Source of the DNA: Sanguinoderma infundibulare
Taxonomy: Eukaryota; Basidiomycota; Agaricomycetes; Polyporales; Polyporaceae
NCBI GenBank assembly: GCA_032821775.1
Contig: JAVLRN010000010.1
Span: 1,860,001 to 1,924,000, forward strand
Length of the DNA: 64,000 nucleotides
Reading direction: 5' to 3'
A program made the position numbers and the translations under genes. Shown one piece after another: positions 21,149 through 31,700 of the stretch (position 1 is its first letter; each line of letters starts with the position of its first letter). The notes beneath the pieces are model-generated. The model saw only the letters and a program-made list of their open reading frames with translations, made no database searches and was not told the origin of the DNA.

Positions 21149-22501
21149 CTAGTCCGTGTCGCCCACCCCGTCGCTGTCGTTCGGCGATATCGCATCGCCA
21201 GTTGGACGATCGTCCTTGACACCCATGTCGTTGGCGTTCTTTATGTCCTCGAACTGCTTTTGCGAGATGTCAAGGAGCTCGTTGGCGATGTCGATCGATT
21301 GTCGCGTGAGGTAGGGGAGGAGCCGGAAGGCTGTGACCGGTTGGTAAAAGACCGTCCCATTGAGTTCGCAGACGACATACGCTCCCCCACAGTTGCGGGT
21401 GAGGATGACAAGCGGCCCGAGGTATCGCGGTCGCATCTTGCGGTTGAGGGCCTTCTCGATCTGCGTGTGTCGGAGGAGGACAAGGTCGCCGCGTTTGAAG
21501 TCGAAGTCGCGGATGGTTGTCACGTGGTCGCGCTCGAACTTGTACGCTGCTCGAAGTCGCGCTCGGTAGACGTCGGACTGGAGGTCAGCGATCTGGTCTT
21601 GCCGCTTTTGGAGCGCTGTCGCGCGCTGCGTGATGAGATCAGTCGTCGACAGGATCGAGTCGGGTGGTGGAAGCAGATAGGTCGCTTCGCCGATGTCGAA
21701 TGGCAGGATCGGATGACAACCTGTAGCCGCGAAGTATGGTGAGCAGCCCATGCGACGTCGCATAGTTACCCTTTCTGCCCAGAAGGCGAAATGAGCGACT
21801 TGCGACCACTTGGTCTCGTCGCCATCGGCGGCCTTGAACAAAACCTGTCGCATGTTGAAGTGGGGTCGCTCGACGATGCCGTTCGCCCGTGAGTTGTAGC
21901 CACTGATTCGGATATGTCGGAGGTGATACTTGCGCACGAGGTAGCCAGCCGCTTTGACGAAAGCCATGCCGTTGTCGGTGACGATCTCTGCAAGGCCACC
22001 CCAGCGACAGATGACGTCTTGGAACAGCCAGTCGCCGAGGGTCTTCTCGGTTTCGACGTGGAGCATGCGCCACTCTGGGTAGTGTGAGATCACGCAGCGC
22101 GCCTGGACGATGTACTTGAAGCCGCCGGAGGCGGGCATGTGCATGGTGTCGATGTGGACTCGTGCGAACAGTGGTGCGGGTGTCGCGACCGTCGGCGGGA
22201 TGAGGACCTGTCGCGTCTGTCTCGTCTGACAGAGATGGCAAGTGCGAACGTACCAAGTGATGTCCTCATGAAGGGATGGCCACCAGAATCGCTCCACGAT
22301 GAACTGCAATGTCGCATAATTGCCGCGATGACCTATGTCGTCGTGCGCCTGTCGGAGGATCGCGAGTCGCTGGCCAAGGCCAACTACGAGCTTGTGTGCG
22401 CCATGGGAGTCCTTCCGCCATAGCCGGTCACCATCGACGAAGTGCTGCTGGCAGTACTTGATGAACTGCGGATACGCCTTGTCGGAGATGTCGCCCAGCT
22501 G
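21149..22501 (-). CDS. gypsy-2 integrase
   Basis: The frame is open from the last upstream TGA (22502-22504) to the stop at 21149. It shows the zinc domain HDDIGHRGNYAT ... CHLCQ, then the catalytic core with D (HIDTMHMP), D (VTDNGMAF) and E (NGIVERPHFN). A basic C-terminal domain with RGDLVLLRHTQIEKALNRK and YLGPLVILTRN follows. The acidic tail ends GVGDTD and no chromodomain is visible. It is the least damaged part of this element, but it can be made only as part of the broken pol polyprotein. Confidence 0.85.
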   Translation of the reverse strand, partial: QLGDISDKAYPQFIKYCQQHFVDGDRLWRKDSHGAHKLVVGLGQRLAILRQAHDDIGHRGNYATLQFIVERFWWPSLHEDITWYVRTCHLCQTRQTRQVLIPPTVATPAPLFARVHIDTMHMPASGGFKYIVQARCVISHYPEWRMLHVETEKTLGDWLFQDVICRWGGLAEIVTDNGMAFVKAAGYLVRKYHLRHIRISGYNSRANGIVERPHFNMRQVLFKAADGDETKWSQVAHFAFWAERVTMRRRMGCSPYFAATGCHPILPFDIGEATYLLPPPDSILSTTDLITQRATALQKRQDQIADLQSDVYRARLRAAYKFERDHVTTIRDFDFKRGDLVLLRHTQIEKALNRKMRPRYLGPLVILTRNCGGAYVVCELNGTVFYQPVTAFRLLPYLTRQSIDIANELLDISQKQFEDIKNANDMGVKDDRPTGDAISPNDSDGVGDTD

Positions 22502-24685
22502 TCAGAGGTCGTGGAGCCACCTCTTGACCTTGTCGAGTCGCTCGTTCGCTCATCGCGTGAAGTCAGAGGTCAGGATGTCGCTCATCGTGGTCGCAGTGTC
22601 GCTTGTCAGCTCCTGGTCGGTCGATCCCTCCCCCTCACTGAAATCCCGACCGTCCCTGGTCGGAGATGCGATCGTGAAAAGTTGCAGGGGAGAGGCACAT
22701 TGTCATGGTCGCATCGGCAGCATCTGGTGGAGGAAGCCATGGACTTTGTCGATCCAGTCCTCGAAGCTGTCGTCGTCGTCACGTGGCTTGTCGCCTGGTT
22801 GTGATGGTCGCCACGACAACCCATTGGGTCTGTGCGACGTTCCCGGGACGTGCACTAGGGTGAAGTGGAACATCAGTATTGCGACGATCCAATGATTAAT
22901 GCTAGTGCTCGGAGAAATGTCAGGGTTCTGGAGCATGCCCTGAATGTATCGCGTGTCGACCTCGACGACGAGGTTTCGAACACCGATCAAGTAGACCTTG
23001 AGGTTCCGCAGGGCACGATAGAGGCCGTAGATCTCGAGCTTCTGTTGCGAGAATCACGCCTCCCTGTCATTGAGCATTATTGATCCGAAGCGACTGTAGT
23101 ACCGCTTGCATGGGTCATCGACGTCACACTGGCAGAGGTGGAAGCCGACCGCGATGTAGGAGGTGTTGACAGCGAGGATGACGGCCGCGCCCGATTCATA
23201 GTCGATCACGTGGAGCGCCGGCGACTCGATGACCGCCTTTTTGAGGCCCTCCTGCGCATGGAGTTGCTCGTCGCCAAACTCGAAGGGGACGTCCTTCCAC
23301 GTGAGCTTCACGAGTGGCCAGGCACGCTTTGCGAAGTTTCGAATGAAAAGTCGCAGGACGCCGACTGTGCCTATGAACGCGCGGATCTCCGATATGTTCC
23401 CGCACAGTTCCCAGTTGACGATGAGGGCGACGCACGACTGTTTGGGTTGTCGCCCGATTGGTGTGCATCGCTGGCCGATGACAATGTTCTCGATGTCGAT
23501 GGGCATCGACTTCGGCCTGGAGTAGGTGCCGCCGGCATGGCTCATGTGTGTGACGATGCGATTCTGGTTGTTGAAGTGCTCCTTGACAAAACGACAAATG
23601 CCGGGGTTGCATGGGATGGTCTCGTACTTGCTGTCGCAGTCGTGATAGTTGGACTTCAGGCCCTTGCCGGGGACATCATCGATATATGGTACCGTCCATT
23701 CCGGGATCTCGGGCTGCAAGATGTAAGTGACGTCGTCGTGAAAGATAGGTACCGAGTTGCACCACCCCATCGGGAGGGTACAGTGTCACAACGCGCTGAA
23801 CGGAGTCTGGAAGGTCATGAGGTCGTGCGACGATTTTACGATCAGTCGCTCGTCGTAGCCGACGTAGAGGTCGTACATCGAGCCGCATGGTCGCTCGCCG
23901 AACTGCTCGGCGAGGTAGTCGGGGGTCGGGGTTACTCCCGGGTGCACGATCGTGACCTTGTTGAGCAGCTCGAGACTGTGGACGATGCGTGGCTTCCCGT
24001 CCTTTTTCGCGACACAGAACCAGCGACCGCAATACGACGAATTCGACGGCTCATACATGCCGGCGGCGATTTTGCGCTTGATGATGTTGCAGACCTCTTT
24101 GTAGAGACCCGGCGCGATCGGGATGTTCTTCTGGACCCAAGGCGTGTGCGGCACGACCGGAAAATCGACCGGCAGAAAGAACTCGGGCTTGAAGCAGCCG
24201 CGCTCCTCGTCGGTCCACGCGAACACCGCGTTGTGGATGCACATGAAGTAGTGGAGGAGCTTGCGCTCTTCGGGCCAGAGGAAGTCGGGTCGCAGCTTCT
24301 TGTCGAGGGCCTCCATGCGTTCACGGGTGTAGCGACCGGTCGGGACGAAGTTGGGTGGATGGTCTGGGAGGATTGGCATGTTCGCGAGCGGGTCACTAGT
24401 GATGTTGCGCACAATGCGAAACTGTTCGGGGCACGAGCCTAGGACCGGTTGCACCTTGCGCGCGACCAGTTTGTACTTCTTCTTGGTGATGAGGCCTTTC
24501 GTAATGGGGTCACGTGTAGTGAGGAAAACGTTTGCGGGGGTATCTTGCGATCGCAGCGTGAAGTAGCCGTGACCGTTTTTGGTTGGAAAAGAGAATACAA
24601 AAGAAGGTGAGGAGGAACAGGGGCGCATAAAGGAGAGAGAGAGAGCGATGTCGAGAGAGGGAGACACAGGAGAAACTGGAGACAT
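22502..24685 (-). pseudogene. gypsy-2 reverse transcriptase and RNase H
   Basis: One frame, interrupted by TGA at 23786-23788, 23054-23056, 22703-22705, 22550-22552 and 22502-22504, each where an arginine CGA would fit. RT landmarks are KIAAGMYEPSNSSYCGRWF, KKDGKPRIVHSLELLNKVT, MYDLYVGYDERL, TFQTPF, LPMGWCNSV and the catalytic YIDDVPGKG. RNase H/connection features are IGTVGVLRLFIRNFAKRAWP, ALHVIDYESGAAVIL and HVPGTSHRPNGLSWRPSQPG. The order and motifs are those of the Agaricomycete Ty3/gypsy group. Its frame differs from protease, with shifts between 24946 and 24600. Confidence 0.88.
22627..22640 (-). other. possible central polypurine tract of gypsy-2
   Basis: The 14-mer CAGTGAGGGGGAGG matches the 3' PPT exactly. 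Similarity extends over 37 nt with the flank (22627-22663 against 18037-18073), with only transitions. It sits in the linker between RNase H and integrase, in an open stretch of the frame. Confidence 0.5.
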
Positions 24686-24945
24686 GAGGAGAGAGAGAGT
24701 CCGAGGTCGCAGTGGTCGGCGATGTCGCTGGGGTCATCGCGCTTGTCGCACGACATTTTTCGCTAGTAGTTGTGAGATTAGTTGAGAAATACATGGTCGC
24801 GCAATCGTGTAGTTGGTCGCAGGCCGATAAATAGAGAGCTGGAATAGGAATAGAGTCATCAGCGATGCGGGTATAGGCAGAGATAATGGGGCCCCCTGGA
24901 GTGTCATCGATGACGAGGGTGTAGTCGCCATCGGGCGACCCGTCC

Positions 24946-26043
24946 TCAAACGGATTTGGTGCACTTGTTGTCGATGTGAAACCGAAAGGTCGGCTGGCCT
25001 CGTGGTCGCGTCGGGATGATCACAACTTGTCGCATGTTCGGACACTCGAGCGTGATCATCTGGTCTTCGTTGTCGAAGTTCTTGATGACGCTCCGCATCA
25101 GGACATCGAAGGGGCGACCGAGGAGCAAGTCGTAAGGCACGTTGCGAATGACGTGAACCTGTAGGTAGAGCGTAATACCACTGACAAGGAAGGGCACATT
25201 GTGAACAATACCTAGCGATGGGTCAACCACCCCGTTCGCTGACTGCATGTACAGCTGCACAGTTGGGTCATAGAAGAGCGCCACGTGGTGGCAGAGGCCC
25301 TCGGAGATTGAGACGATTTGCGCCCCGCCGTCCAAGGTTCCCTCGACATTGATCTTACCGTCGAGACAGCCGACAATCGAGCACAGCGCATACGACTCCT
25401 TTGTGACCACGAGCGGCTGTGGCTCTTGGCCGGGGCCAAGTTGCGAGAGGTAGACGTCGTACAGGTCGGGGACTACTAGCGCACCCGGCTCCAGGGGTTC
25501 GCCGCGACAGGACCGCGCGGTCGCAAGTTCGTCGTCGCTGGCCGCATCGGCGAAGGTGACTGTGCGCGGCTCAGTCGGTACACGCTTTGGGGTGATCACC
25601 TCGCGGAACTTAGCGTGCACATCGGGCGCGATGCAGAGGAGCTCCTCAACAGAGAGTGTGATCGCCGGTGTCTTCATTGCGCGCGAGTAGACCTCATCGA
25701 TCAACTTGGGCTGGTAGACCGGGACCGTGTTGTGGTAGGCTGGATCGTGCTCTTTACCGCTCACCGGTCGCGGTGTTGCGCTGACATTGGTCGCCCGTGG
25801 CAGGGCGTAAGTCGCGTCGCGGGCTCCCGCGAACGGGTGCTCAGGCGCCGCTCCTTGTCGTGTGGCCGGGGTCGGTGGTCGCAAGATGGTGACAGGCCGC
25901 GCTGGCGCGGCCACCACGGTTGCCTTGGTCGCGGCTGGGGCCGATGCCTTCGTTCCGGAACCGCTGGCGGTCGCTATCGTGGGGCCGCCGTCGGGAACTT
26001 CCTCAACTCTTGCTGCAGGTCGCGGTCGCCGGGGAACGGTCAT
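24946..26043 (-). pseudogene. gypsy-2 protease region
   Basis: 365 codons in frame with gag. The N-terminal two fifths are an Ala/Pro-rich linker. The retropepsin-like part has VEGTLDGGAQIVSIS, where family members have D-S/T/D-G, and the late motif YDLLLGRPFDVL. The frame ends at a TGA produced by a shift near 24950; the expected continuation (NPFEDGSPDGDYTLVID) is in another frame. The D-G-G active-site variant is unusual and may itself be damage. Confidence 0.75.
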
Positions 26044-26076
26044 GATCTCGACTGCATCGAACTTCTCCCTTGCTTG

Positions 26077-27177
26077 TCAGAGGGCGAAGATCTCGTGCTC
26101 GAGCTGGGCAATGCAATCGCTGGTCGCGTCAGTGGCTGGGGCCATTGGTGCGATCTGGAAGAGGAGCTGGCCTACTGGCACAGTTGCATTGTGCCAATGC
26201 CACTTGTAGGCGCAGTCGCACATGGTCAGGCTGGGTAGATTGCATGGTACGAATTGCCCGTTGGGCAAAACGACCTTCCCGTCGTTGTTCCGCACGATAC
26301 GACCCGCATTGATGTTCTCGTCGACGAACCGACAGGTGCGAACCTGGCAGCCCGCGTCGCCGCAGTAGTGGCAGAAACCCATTGGTGGCAGTCGCCCGTA
26401 GTCGGCGCGCTGTGGTGGCCCCGCGGCACCTGCCCTGGCACCATTGTCGTGTATCGCCTGCGCCATCATTTAGAAGAAGGGCTCGATATCTTCCAGCTTG
26501 ACGCCAGTCACCGTCGCCATCACCACCGCAGGCGCGGTCGGCGTCACGACCGCTGTTGTCGGCATCCCATGAAGCACAAACCGTGCAGCCTCGAGAACGT
26601 CTCAGAGGGCATAGGGGTCGTCAGGATGGTGGTCGACAAACTTGATCTGGAGTCGCTGGGCTACCTGGTCCCATAAGGGCGGTCGGATGCCGTGCGCGAA
26701 AAGTCGCGACTGTTCCAGTACCGACAGTCGCTGGTGCTGGATCAAATAGGTAGTCATCACGAGGAAGTCCTGATGAAAACTGGAGAGTTCACCGAGCATC
26801 GTGATCAGTGTTGCTGCGCGACCCGCGACCAGGTTATCCACGTCAGCGACCAAGTACTTGCGGGCCTCGTCCGCATCCGGGTATAGCTCTGCCACGCTCG
26901 TCTTCCACTGTTCGAACATGTACGTGTCCTCATACGAGGGAAGCGACTCCCACAAGTCGGCGACCTCGACCTCGAGGTAGCGAATCGCCCATTGTTTGCG
27001 CAGTCGGCCGGCGGCGACCTGGCACCTGTCGAAGAGTGCGTCGAGGTCTTGCCAAAAGCCGTGCAAGGTTCTTGGTCGCTCGGGGTCGAATACCGGTGCA
27101 GTCGCGTGGTTGCGTGCGGGCATTGCGGGTGGCGGGTGCGCTGCTGGCTGCGGTGCTTGAAGATCGGGGGGATCCAT
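26077..27177 (-). pseudogene. gypsy-2 gag
   Basis: The likely start is ATG at 27177 (MDPPDLQAPQP). The capsid region has TLHGFWQDLDALFDRC, FEQWKTSVAELYPDADEARK and HGIRPPLWDQVAQRL. A zinc-knuckle-like CHYCGDAGCQVRTC lies near 26370-26330. In-frame stops at 26602-26604 (TGA), 26470-26472 (TAA) and 26077-26079 (TGA) break it. Gag and protease share one frame. Confidence 0.85.
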
Positions 27178-27600
27178 CGCGAGCGATGAGAGTTCGCTGA
27201 GTGGAGTGAACGGGGAAACTTGTAGTGACGCTGTCGAGGGTGTCGCAGCGATATCCGGCAACTGCGGGAGCCTGGAGGGGAACATCTGTCCAGTAATCGG
27301 GCGAAGGAGGAAGTGGAACGTCTTCCCAGGGTTCTGGCGATGGTGGGAGGAGAAATTCGCCAGGAATCGCGCTCGGCGTCGCATGTGTCGCTCTAGACCT
27401 AACCATCGTGGAAGATGTCGCGGACGACGAGTCGGAAGAAGAGGGTCAGTTATCGAGTGCGTCGATGCCGCGATCGAGGGTGTGAGAGAGGGAATTGAGG
27501 ATGCGACTGTATTGGGCCTCGTCGCCGAGCTGAAGTCCGAGGTCGGTGATCCTATGCGCGCGAGTGACAAGTAGCTCGTGTGCGAGCGATGAATGTGAAG
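26930..27600 (-). pseudogene. gypsy-2 leader ORF overlapping gag
   Basis: In another frame than gag the leader encodes SSLAHELLVTRAHRITDLGL and QLGDEAQYSRILNSLSH. After a TGA near 27450 (again CGA-like context) it continues FLLPPSPEPWEDVPLPPSPD until 26930, overlapping gag by about 250 nt. Gypsy-1 also has a proline-rich frame overlapping the start of gag. Function unknown. Confidence 0.5.
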
Positions 27601-27675
27601 AAGTGGGAGGTGTCAGCGTGGCACTGTATGGAAGTTACGGGGTTGCACCAAAGGCGGAGGCGAGATCTATACTCC

Positions 27676-27693
27676 CCCTCACGGTGGGCTCCA
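27676..27693 (-). other. primer-binding site of gypsy-2
   Basis: Three nucleotides past the 5' LTR the coding strand reads TGGAGCCCACCGTGAGGG. The leading TGG pairs with a tRNA CCA end, so unlike gypsy-1 this element appears tRNA-primed. I cannot name the tRNA. Confidence 0.6.
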
Positions 27694-27696
27694 AAA

Positions 27697-28687
27697 TGAT
27701 ACACTATCCCAGGGCCTGTGAACAGTCGGGATGACCGAGGGCTGAGGGAGGTGAGGTCGGCGCGATGTCGCCGGTGTGGAGGGCAAGTACGGTCTCAGGT
27801 TCCCTTTGGTTGCGATCGTAACCAGTGCTGAGGAGAAGAGAGGGAAAAGAGTGTGTGGGGTCGAAGGTCGAAAGTCGCAGTGAAAGTCGCGTGATGAGTC
27901 GCTGTTGCTGTCGCAAATCGGTCGATCGGTGGTCGCTGTCGCAAGTCGCAATCGCAGTCGCTAGCTACACCCGACAGAGGACGATGCCGAGTCGCGCTTG
28001 CTCATCGGAGAAATGAGAGGTAAAGGGTGGGGGTCCAAGATTTTCTGCCCAAATGGCAACGAGTGAGGTTAAGTACATCTGTAACCAGTAGCTACACGCG
28101 ACGCCCATAGCCTAGCCTGCCTCATGGTGGCGAGTGATCACAAAACCAGCGTCGGAAACCCTCCGGAACTACAGCGATCGGCGCACGACTGTGACCGGAT
28201 TGGGCGACCACAGTCAGCTTGTCTTGGCGGGTTGTGATCACTGTCGCGCAGTCGCGCAACTCGTTGGTTTCTGGTTGTCGCAACCCGTACCTGCTGCATA
28301 AGTAACCTTTCATGAGGGACGATCTGTGACCAGTCGCGTGATGCGACGGGGAGAGCAACTGTGTGACTTAACTTGTGGCCTGTCACCGTGCGACCATAGG
28401 GACAGTCGGGGACAGGCCGAGTTGCGACACCGATCGTGACCGAATACACTTGGGTACCCTTCGATGGCCTAGTCTTGGTGCGGCGGCATCGCACGTGCCC
28501 GGCTTCTTCGGCTCCCATCGGTACCGAACCTGGTTAGCAGGCCGGGCTGCCACCATGTGTGTCCGAATCGTGCAGCCCAGAGACGCCAACGAGCCGGCAA
28601 CCGCCAAGACGTCGGTCGAGTCACCTCGGTCGTCCGAATGGAGCAGTTGCGTCGGGCTCCGTGGTCGGAAGCGTCGGGTGTGCATCA
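27697..28687 (-). repeat. 5' LTR of gypsy-2
   Basis: 991 bp, same length as 17046-18036, followed by CCGT of the copia target duplication. Confidence 0.95.
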
Positions 28688-28768
28688 CCGTTATATGCTT
28701 CTGGCATTCCTCTCTTCTCTTTGATTGTTATTCAGAATGATGACTAACTAGTCTCTTCTGTCCAGACG

Positions 28769-31700
28769 TCAAACTATCTTATCGATCGCCATATCGAAGG
28801 ACCTCATCAATGCCGTTCCTCTCCTCACTGGCCCCAACTACCTTGTGTGGGCGCCGAAAATGCAGGCTTTCCTCCAGTCCAAGAGTTGTTGGGTCAAACC
28901 AATGACTAGGACCAAGCCCGCTACCACTGCTGATCAGGACGAGATCGACAAGTGGGATGAGGACGACTCCTCTGCGCGAGGCAACATTTGCCTCCATGTT
29001 GACGATGCCATTGGCACCGCAATCGAGTCCAAGACCACCTCAAGGACACCTACGGCAAGCCTGGCATCCCGGTCGTCTACCAGGACTTCCATGCCGCCAT
29101 GGGCATCACCATCCCTGCTGATGGCAACCCCATCCCAGCAATGGACAAGCTCCACACTCACTTCCAAACCCTCGAGACCAATGAGTTCACCGTCGCCGAG
29201 CACATCAAGGGGATGATCCTCCTCTCGAAGCTCCTGCTGGCGATGGACCCCATCATCCAGGTCTACATCTTGGGGATCACTGGCACAGCGGTGAACCCTG
29301 CCGTGCGCCAGGTGACCTTCGATGAAGTATGCAACCACGTAATCATGCACTGGGAGCAGCGCCAGGGGCACCACCAGCAGAAGCCGCGTGACAGCACGAA
29401 CAAGATCTCAGCAGTCAAGCGCAAGCTGCAAGACCCTACCTTCTGCCAGCAGCAGTGCCCGCAAGGGCAGCAGCAGCAGCAGCGCCCACATGGGCAGCAG
29501 CACCAGCAGCAGCGCCCTCAGGGGCAGCAGCAGCAAGGCCAAGGCCATCGTGGTCAGCGCGGAGGACGCGGCCGTTTCCAACAGCACCAAGGTGCGCACC
29601 AGCATGCCCACATCACGCACGTCGCTGAACTCCCTACCATCACCAAGGGTACGCTGCCGCACTTGGAGGACCCACACGCGCTCCTGCGCAAGCCCATCCA
29701 CGCGGAGACCAGCCCCAACCACCAGTACCCTGCGCTCACGCGTGCGTTCGCCCTTGCAATGCAGTTAGGCGTGGAGCTGACAGTCGAGCGCATCAAGACA
29801 CTCGAGGTGCTCGTCATGGCCAGCAGCCAATACAGCCGCATCAATGAGGACGCCCTCAAGGACCCCGTCCCGACGCCGGTGACAGAGCCGCACTCAATGC
29901 GCTCATCGCTGGAATCCTCCGCGACGTTCAGCGCGGACTTCCGCCGCACCAGCCTGGACGTGTCGTGCAGCCCAACGCCCTTTGCAGGCCCCAGCAGTGC
30001 ACAGATCGTCAAGGTGGACAGCGATGAGGACACGGACTGTGAGGACCGCGAGCCCAAGCACCACCGGTGCACCCTCAGGGAGCACATCAGGCCGCACCTC
30101 AGGGAGCACATAGGCACAGTCACCGAGGACGTGGACATGGAGGACACCATGTCCCTCGGGCTCAGCAGTGAAGACGAGCAGGACGACGACATTGAGGAGT
30201 TCTTCAATCGTCAATGGTCAGTCCCTTCCCCACTACACCATGAGTTGTATGCTGACTGCACGCCCCAATTGGCAGTGACTAGTATCACAAGACCCTCTCG
30301 TCATGTAGTATCATCGTGCGTACCTGTAGCTACACCTGTATTACAAGTGGCTACAGAAGATAATACATGTATTCACTGCTCTACATATGCAGCGTGCGCG
30401 AAGTGTAAGGGGAAAGCAAAATCAGTTGTTAACAATGACCTTTGGATGCTCGACTCAGGAGCATCCATGCACTTCACTTATTCTATGAGTGATTTTGCCG
30501 ATTTCCGCTACTACAAGACCAAACTACCACTCAATACTGCTGATGGCGTAACTTATATGACTGGCGAAGGCACTGTTTTCCTATTACTGGAAACAGGTGG
30601 AATGTTAAGGCTGAAAAATGTCGCCTTTGTTCCTAATCTCACCAACAAACTCATTTCTATGGGTGCTCTTCTGCGAGACGGGATGTCGGCACGTGCTACT
30701 ACCACCAAGATCTCGCTCTACCGCAATAATGAGCACGTCGTTTCTTTTGAACCGCGCAATGTTGGTGATACAATTTATGTAATTTATGCGCAGCCTGTAC
30801 AGGCACGAAACATGGTTGCGCTGAGAGGTGTAGATCATGAAACTCTCCACCATCGCTTAGGTCATCCTTCAGACGATGTGTTGAGACATCTTCAGAAACA
30901 CACTGATAAGTGTCCGATTGTTGAGACTCCCAAAAAGGATTTGATTTGCTGTGGATGTGCTGAAGGCAAAATGCCATCACAATCTCACCCGATTGACAAT
31001 CGGCGTGCATCCCGACCTTTTGAGCTGATCCATGTTGATCTGAAATCTTTCCCTGTGCTGTCGTACCACAAGTACCAGCATGCAATCCTACTCTATGATG
31101 ATTATTCGTCATATGTGTGGGTGATTTGCCTTCGCACCAAAGATAATGCACTGCAGGCTACACGACAATGGTTCTTATATGTCGAAACGCAGTTCAATGT
31201 GAAAGTAATCAAGTGGAAATCAGATTCTGGAGGCGAACTCAAATCACACGCCTTCAACAACATGCTCAAAGACAGAGGCATCGAGATCATACCTAGCGTG
31301 CCTCATATTCATCAACAGAATGGCCGCGCTGAGCGAATCATTCATACGCTCATGGACAAGAGCGAGGCAATGCGGCATGATGCCTGCATCCCTCAATCTT
31401 GGTGGGAATTCTCCTTCGAACATGCAGCGCACCTGTATAACAGGACACCTATTCGTCGCCTTGAATGGCGGACACCTTATGAACTTTTGAATGGTACCAA
31501 GCCAGACATCAGTCACCTACGTGTATTCGGTTGTGGTGCATATGTCTTTTTGCCCCCTGAAGTCCGCAGGAATAAATTATCACCCAAGTCTGAGCTGATG
31601 ATTTATCTTGGTGTCAGTGCTGGTAACCACAATTATAAGTTTATGCGCTCACCAAACAATGTCATCTTCACAGCTGCTCAAGCACTATTTGACGAAAGTT

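Larger units (their letters stand above)
17046..28687 (-). mobile_element. Ty3/gypsy element nested in copia (gypsy-2)
   Basis: 991-bp LTRs (17046-18036 and 27697-28687) with TGAT...ATCA ends enclose gag, protease, RT, RNase H and integrase on the minus strand and an extra spliced gene on the plus strand. CCGT flanks both ends (17042-17045 and 28688-28691), a 4-bp target duplication inside the copia leader. The pol frame is littered with in-frame TGA codons and some frameshifts, so this copy is dead. The RT has IDDVPGKG rather than YxDD with a following leucine or isoleucine, a variant common in Agaricomycete gypsy elements. I see no chromodomain. Confidence 0.95.

Noticed and set aside
27676..27693. 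A tRNA gene next to the gypsy-2 LTR
   Set aside because: Only the 3'-end complement is present; it is a primer-binding site, not a tRNA.
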